DNA from: Robertmurraya sp047302285
GTDB taxonomy: Bacteria; Bacillota; Bacilli; Bacillales; Cytobacillaceae
Length of the DNA stretch: 64,000 nt
Reading direction: 5' to 3'
NCBI RefSeq assembly: GCF_047302285.1
Contig: NZ_CP154845.1
Location: forward strand, 3,348,001-3,412,000
Below the pieces are notes generated by a model. That model saw only the letters and a program-made list of their open reading frames with translations. It had not been told where the DNA came from and searched no databases. This document shows, in pieces, positions 59,833-64,000 of the stretch. The first letter of the stretch is position 1. Every line of letters starts with the position of its first letter. The position numbers were made by a program, and so were the translations under genes.

Positions 59833-61683
59833 CTATTCGACAATCTGAATATTGTATTCTTCAAACCAAAAGTGCAACTGCACTAAATAAGCGAGTAGCT
59901 GCGGGCCTGTCATTAGCTGGCCAAACCATGGTTCTTTGAAGGCTGCACCCTCGGACTCGATAATCGCCTTTAGTTTTTCCTCATTGAAGAATTCATACAG
60001 TACTGAGCTGCGATTCCGCATAATGTCGGCCAACAGATTCTGAATCTCTTTTGTATACTTCGGATTATGAGTCTTCGGATATGGACTCTTTTTACGGTAA
60101 AGCACATCATGAGGCAAGATACCTTCTAGTGCTTTACGCAGTAAGCCTTTTTCCCGGTTTCCGTACATTTTCATCTCCCACGGGATATTCCACACATATT
60201 CAACCAAACGGTGGTCGGCGAATGGAACTCGCACCTCGAGGCTCGCTCCCATACTCATGCGATCTTTTCGATCCAGCAAAGTGGTCATGAACCAAAGCAT
60301 ATTTAAGTAGAAAAGTTCTCTGCGACCCGCTTCAACTGGGCTTTCCCCCTCAAGCTTTGGTGTTTCAGCGACAGTTGCATTGAATTTATCCATCATATAC
60401 TCTTGTAAACTTAATTTTTGTTGCCATTTATCCTGTAATAGACTTTGGCGCTCATGAATGGAACGCATCCATGGGAAGCCTTCTCTCTTCAAATCGTCGG
60501 GACGATGAAACCATGGGTAGCCTCCAAAGATTTCATCGGCACATTCACCAGAGAGACCTACGACAAACTCTTTTTTGATCTCACGACAAAACCATAGCAA
60601 CGATGAATCAATGTCAGCCATTCCTGGTAAATCACGGACCAATACAGCCTCTTTTAAATGTTGTGCCAGCTCTTCTTGCGAAATGATAGAATCATGATGA
60701 ATCGTTTTAAATTGCTCTGTCATCTGCCCAATAAAGACAACATCAGAGTTTGGTTGAAATTCATTCGCTTTAAAAAATTGGTCATTTCCCTCATAATCTA
60801 TCGAAAAAGTGTGAAGAGGCCCTTTCCCTGTTTTATCATAATCCATCGCCGCAATCGCCGTAATCGCACTTGAATCGACTCCCCCTGATAAAAATGTACA
60901 AAGCGGAACATCGGATACAAGTTGGCGTTCAACCGCATCTGTAAATAGAAAACGTACTTTTTCAACCGTTTCGCCGATCGAATCTTCGTGCTTTTCACTT
61001 TTTACATTCCAGTAGCGCCAAATTTTTAAACCATTACTAGCTGAAAGAGTTAATGCGTGAGCCGGTCTTAATTCACGAATACCTTTAAATACCCCGTTCC
61101 CTGGTGATCTTGAGGGTCCTAATGCAAAAATTTCAGATAAGCCATCTCGATCAATTTCTGTCTTCATATCAGGGTGTGCAAGCAATGCCTTTAATTCCGA
61201 TCCAAAGATCAAACCTTTGTTTAATTCTGCAAAAAATAATGGCTTAACACCTAAGCGATCTCTTCCAATGAAAAGCTGTTGTTTCCACTCATCCCAAACA
61301 GCAAAGGCGAATATCCCATTAAAAAAATCAACGCATTTTTCTTCCCATTCTATATAGGCAGTTAACAGAACTTCTGTATCAGAATGACCTTGAAACGAAT
61401 ATCCTTTTATTAGGAGTTCTTTGCGAATATCCTCTGTATTATAGAGTTCACCATTATAACAAAGAATGTAACGGTGACCATTTTTCGTACGTACCATCGG
61501 CTGTTTGCCGCCCTCTGCGTCGACAACGATTAGCCGCTTATGTCCGAAACCTACATGTGTGTCTGTCCATATATTTGTATCATCAGGACCGCGTTTTGCC
61601 AGAGTCTCCGACATTTTTAAAACTGTTTCTTTTTCATTTGAGATGTTTCGTTGAAAATCAACCCATCCGGTAATTCCACACAT
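59833..61683 (-). CDS. asnO: Asparagine synthetase (glutamine-hydrolysing) AsnO
   Basis: Makes asparagine from aspartate, glutamine and ATP. The 616-residue protein starts MCGITGWVDFQRN, with Cys2 as the glutaminase nucleophile; this fixes the start at ATG 61683, behind AAAGG, rather than the earlier in-frame ATG at 61692. The C-terminal synthetase domain has the pyrophosphate loop LSGGVDSSAITAIA. Its sequence and length match B. subtilis AsnO (614), which is needed for sporulation, better than AsnB or AsnH. In B. subtilis asnO also lies in the yis-yit part of the chromosome. Confidence 0.92.
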   Translation of the reverse strand: MCGITGWVDFQRNISNEKETVLKMSETLAKRGPDDTNIWTDTHVGFGHKRLIVVDAEGGKQPMVRTKNGHRYILCYNGELYNTEDIRKELLIKGYSFQGHSDTEVLLTAYIEWEEKCVDFFNGIFAFAVWDEWKQQLFIGRDRLGVKPLFFAELNKGLIFGSELKALLAHPDMKTEIDRDGLSEIFALGPSRSPGNGVFKGIRELRPAHALTLSASNGLKIWRYWNVKSEKHEDSIGETVEKVRFLFTDAVERQLVSDVPLCTFLSGGVDSSAITAIAAMDYDKTGKGPLHTFSIDYEGNDQFFKANEFQPNSDVVFIGQMTEQFKTIHHDSIISQEELAQHLKEAVLVRDLPGMADIDSSLLWFCREIKKEFVVGLSGECADEIFGGYPWFHRPDDLKREGFPWMRSIHERQSLLQDKWQQKLSLQEYMMDKFNATVAETPKLEGESPVEAGRRELFYLNMLWFMTTLLDRKDRMSMGASLEVRVPFADHRLVEYVWNIPWEMKMYGNREKGLLRKALEGILPHDVLYRKKSPYPKTHNPKYTKEIQNLLADIMRNRSSVLYEFFNEEKLKAIIESEGAAFKEPWFGQLMTGPQLLAYLVQLHFWFEEYNIQIVE

Positions 61684-61962
61684 TGTCATCATCCTTTCTA
61701 AGCTGAACGTGTGTCTTTTGTTGATTCTTTAAGCAGCATTTCACCATGTACGTGTAAACATCATATGCTGGGCTCTTAAAATGGTTAATTGTCCTCATTA
61801 AGGCAGGAGCAATTAACTTTTGAAAAGAAGGGTTCTTTCAAGTTTAAAATAAATTGAAAATGTCTAGAAAGGATGTTGAGAAGATCCTTTTTTAACATAT
61901 CAAAGGGCCTTACCTTATGACTCATATGATCAGACTGCAGTTATTATCTTTGGAGGTTAACG

Positions 61963-62526
61963 ATGAATAGACAGCAACGATCTAAACTAATTGAGTTCCA
62001 AATTCGTGCCTATATTGAGGGAACAATTGAGTTTATTAATGACCAATGGGTCTTTTTTGAAAATGAATCTGAGGAAGCTTCCTTGCTAGAAGAATATTTG
62101 CATCAGGAACTCGAAGTGTTACGACATTCTCGCTGGAGAAAAGGAGTATTAATTGAAGATGGAAAAATGACCATGGCAGATGAGACTCTCCATCTAAAAA
62201 GCAATGATACACTTCGTATCCGAAAAAACCTGATCTATTCATTAGAACGGTTATTAGAAGAGATCTCAGATGATGCCTTTTACCAATTCATCACCCATTT
62301 AAATTCTCTTCACTTTTCAGTCTATGATTGTATTTACTGTTATAATCACCTAACTTTTTTAAAAGGAGAAGAGCGCAAGGAAGGTGTGAATTTTATTATT
62401 TTTGACAATCAGGAGGACATTTGTAGTATCCAACACCACTTTTGCTATTACGAAAAGAAAAATGATCGCTTTGAATTTACCTTAAACAATGGGAAGAGAA
62501 CGATTATCGAAAAATTATCTTCATAA
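61963..62526 (+). CDS. DUF2777-like hypothetical protein
   Basis: A 187-residue soluble protein with no signal peptide or membrane helix. NRQQRSKLIEFQIRAYIEGT and FINDQWVFFENESEEA at the N-terminus look like a Bacillus family I recall as DUF2777. HLNSLHFSVYDCIYCYNHLT near 115-135 holds three cysteines or histidines that could bind metal, but spacing is not a known motif. GGAGG lies before the ATG. Function unknown. Confidence 0.7.
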   Translation: MNRQQRSKLIEFQIRAYIEGTIEFINDQWVFFENESEEASLLEEYLHQELEVLRHSRWRKGVLIEDGKMTMADETLHLKSNDTLRIRKNLIYSLERLLEEISDDAFYQFITHLNSLHFSVYDCIYCYNHLTFLKGEERKEGVNFIIFDNQEDICSIQHHFCYYEKKNDRFEFTLNNGKRTIIEKLSS

Positions 62527-62529
62527 GAA

Positions 62530-62555
62530 AAAAGCGTCCATAATCGGACGCTTTT
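62530..62555. terminator. Bidirectional terminator between the DUF2777-like and EAL genes
   Basis: A 10-bp perfect stem (AAAAGCGTCC, 62530-62539, with 62546-62555) has a 6-base loop and is flanked by A's and T's. Confidence 0.88.
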
Positions 62556-62556
62556 C

Positions 62557-64000
62557 TTATGAAGATAATAACGCTTTTTCAAAATCATCAGTTGTCAGTG
62601 GTCGATGAAGATAGAAGCCTTGGGCATAATGACATTTTAAGTCTTTAAGGAGATTAATTTGCTCCTCCGTTTCCACGCCTTCAGCAACGACCTTCACGGC
62701 TAACCCATGTCCCATCGTAATGATCGCTTTGACGATGGCGATATCTGTTGTCTCAAGACTTAAATTATTAATAAAAGAACGGTCAATTTTCAACGTGTTG
62801 ATTGGAAGATCTTTTAAATAACTTAAAGAGGAATAGCCTGTCCCAAAATCATCAATCGAGACACGAACACCTAGCTCCTGCAGGGATTTCATCACTTCTA
62901 TACTATGATCAATATTGCGAAGCATCGTACTTTCCGTTAATTCAAGCGTTAAATACTTCGGTTCTAACCTGGCATCCGCTAACGCCCTTTTCACTTCTTT
63001 AACAAATTTTGTTTGTTGAAATTGGTTTGCCGATACATTGACGGAAACGGTTAACCCTTCTAACCCCAAATCCTGCCATTGTTTATTTTGCTTACATGCT
63101 GTTTTTAAAACCCAGCTTCCGATTTCTTCAATCAAACCGGTTTCTTCCGCTAATGGGATAAAATCGCCTGGAGGTACCAGCCCGAGCGCGGGATGGTTCC
63201 AACGAATAAGTGCCTCACTCCCATATAACTTACCTGTATTTAAATCAATTAACGGCTGATAACAAAGGAAAAATTCATCTTTTTGTAAGGCTTTTCGTAA
63301 ATAGCTTTCTAATTCTAGTCGTTTAAAAGCTTCTTCATTCATTTTCTTAGAATAAAGGGTAATTCGGTTTCCTCCAGGGTATTTGCCACGATTCATCGCA
63401 ATATCTGCGTTTTTCAGTAACGTAATTTCGTCTTTCCCGTCATTCGGATATAGACTAATTCCGATACTTGCCGTAATATAGAATTCCTTTTCAGAAAAAT
63501 GAATGGGCTCTGTCACCTTGCGAAGAATCGATTTAGCAGCTTTAATGATTTCTTCCATGTCGACATTTTTAGAAAGAAAAAGATTAAATTTATCGCCGCT
63601 AAATCTACCTAAATAAGCACCACTGGGGATCGCTTCTTGAATTCTATCGCTAATTTCTTTTAAAATTTCATCTCCCACATCATGTCCTAAGCTATCATTA
63701 ATCATTTTGAAGCGGTCAAGATCAATGGCTAAGACTGCGATTTGACGTCTTTTCTTTTTCGCTCTTTGCAATGTTTCACCGAGCTTTTCCGTAAATTTTA
63801 TCCGGTTCGGAAGCCCTGTATCCTGATCATAATAAGCGAGCTGGACAATTTTGTCCTCGATTTTCTTTTGCTCTGTAATATTGCGACCAATCCCATATAT
63901 TCCAACACATTCTCCATTAATCGTTATCGGGATATTTTTTAAATGAAAAAGATTTTTCTCTCCATCTTTCGAGTAAATTTCAATATTGTAATATTGTTCT
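62557..64000 (-). CDS. PAS-GGDEF-EAL cyclic di-GMP protein (N-terminus off window)
   Basis: The frame is open to the window edge, giving the C-terminal 480 residues of a larger protein. A PAS/PAC end (YSKDGEKNLFHLKNIPITIN, then GIGRNITEQKKIED) precedes a GGDEF domain whose active site reads RFSGDKF rather than GGDEF, so it is probably an inactive cyclase. The EAL domain has GSEALIRWNHP, ELTESTMLRN and DDFGTGYSSLSYL with KIDRSFI, the residues expected of an active phosphodiesterase. It should break down cyclic di-GMP in response to the N-terminal sensor. Confidence 0.93.
   Translation of the reverse strand, partial: EQYYNIEIYSKDGEKNLFHLKNIPITINGECVGIYGIGRNITEQKKIEDKIVQLAYYDQDTGLPNRIKFTEKLGETLQRAKKKRRQIAVLAIDLDRFKMINDSLGHDVGDEILKEISDRIQEAIPSGAYLGRFSGDKFNLFLSKNVDMEEIIKAAKSILRKVTEPIHFSEKEFYITASIGISLYPNDGKDEITLLKNADIAMNRGKYPGGNRITLYSKKMNEEAFKRLELESYLRKALQKDEFFLCYQPLIDLNTGKLYGSEALIRWNHPALGLVPPGDFIPLAEETGLIEEIGSWVLKTACKQNKQWQDLGLEGLTVSVNVSANQFQQTKFVKEVKRALADARLEPKYLTLELTESTMLRNIDHSIEVMKSLQELGVRVSIDDFGTGYSSLSYLKDLPINTLKIDRSFINNLSLETTDIAIVKAIITMGHGLAVKVVAEGVETEEQINLLKDLKCHYAQGFYLHRPLTTDDFEKALLSS

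Noticed and set aside
61784..61817. Dyad GTTAATTG / CAATTAAC upstream of asnO
   Set aside because: The 8-bp arms are separated by 18 bases with no T-tract; it could be chance, so it is not called as a terminator or operator.

Overview
The window reads as an AT-rich Bacillaceae chromosome segment. Its first 36 kb follow the Bacillus subtilis order opp - trpS - yjbA - app - yjaZ - fabF/fabH - med - yjaU - yjzD - yjzC - arg/car, and a later stretch (about 45.5-52.5 kb) follows the yitW-yitK block. Shine-Dalgarno sites are strong, GTG and TTG starts are common, and intrinsic terminators close most units. No rRNA, tRNA, transposase, integrase, phage gene or CRISPR array was seen. The genus cannot be fixed from the sequence alone.

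Layout: 1-0.8 kb, the 5' part of a DUF4015 glycosidase-like gene. 1.2-7 kb, oppABCDF oligopeptide importer with a CodY-like box at the oppA promoter. 7.2-8.7 kb, a small membrane protein and trpS. 8.7-15.4 kb, yjbA and a second importer in the order appD-F-B-C-A. 15.7-18.9 kb, yjaZ, fabF and fabH with a FapR operator. 19-22.6 kb, med and poorly characterised neighbours. 22.6-26.5 kb, clpB (CtsR operator), yjzC, uppP. 26.6-36.2 kb, argCJBD-carAB-argF for arginine synthesis, with ArgR-like boxes before argC and before carA.

36.4-45.2 kb is an anaerobic-respiration island: two Fnr-type regulators with the C-terminal cysteines that hold a [4Fe-4S] cluster, ywiC, a small NarI-like membrane protein, mobB, moeA and moaA for molybdenum cofactor, a soluble chemoreceptor-like protein and a NirJ/AhbD-like SPASM radical-SAM protein. 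Seven Fnr-box-like sites lie before these genes. In five of them the box sits at one fixed distance from a recognisable -10 hexamer (implied centre -41.5), so the island looks like a local Fnr regulon. No narGHJ or nir genes are in the window.

45.5-52.5 kb holds housekeeping genes: an Fe-S assembly factor, esterase, HAD phosphatase, YitT, DegV, CvfB and YajQ. At 52.6-56.8 kb a cobalamin riboswitch and terminator precede a class I ribonucleotide reductase with a flavodoxin, which suggests B12 represses a B12-independent enzyme while a B12-dependent one exists elsewhere. At 56.8-58.3 kb is a membrane-anchored GH13 protein with all three catalytic acids replaced. Then come a NERD protein, a six-copy 53-bp tandem array, asnO, a DUF2777-like gene and a PAS-GGDEF-EAL protein cut by the window end. 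Three unrelated families of short intergenic repeats and one dyad shared by two divergent promoter regions are the least explained structures.
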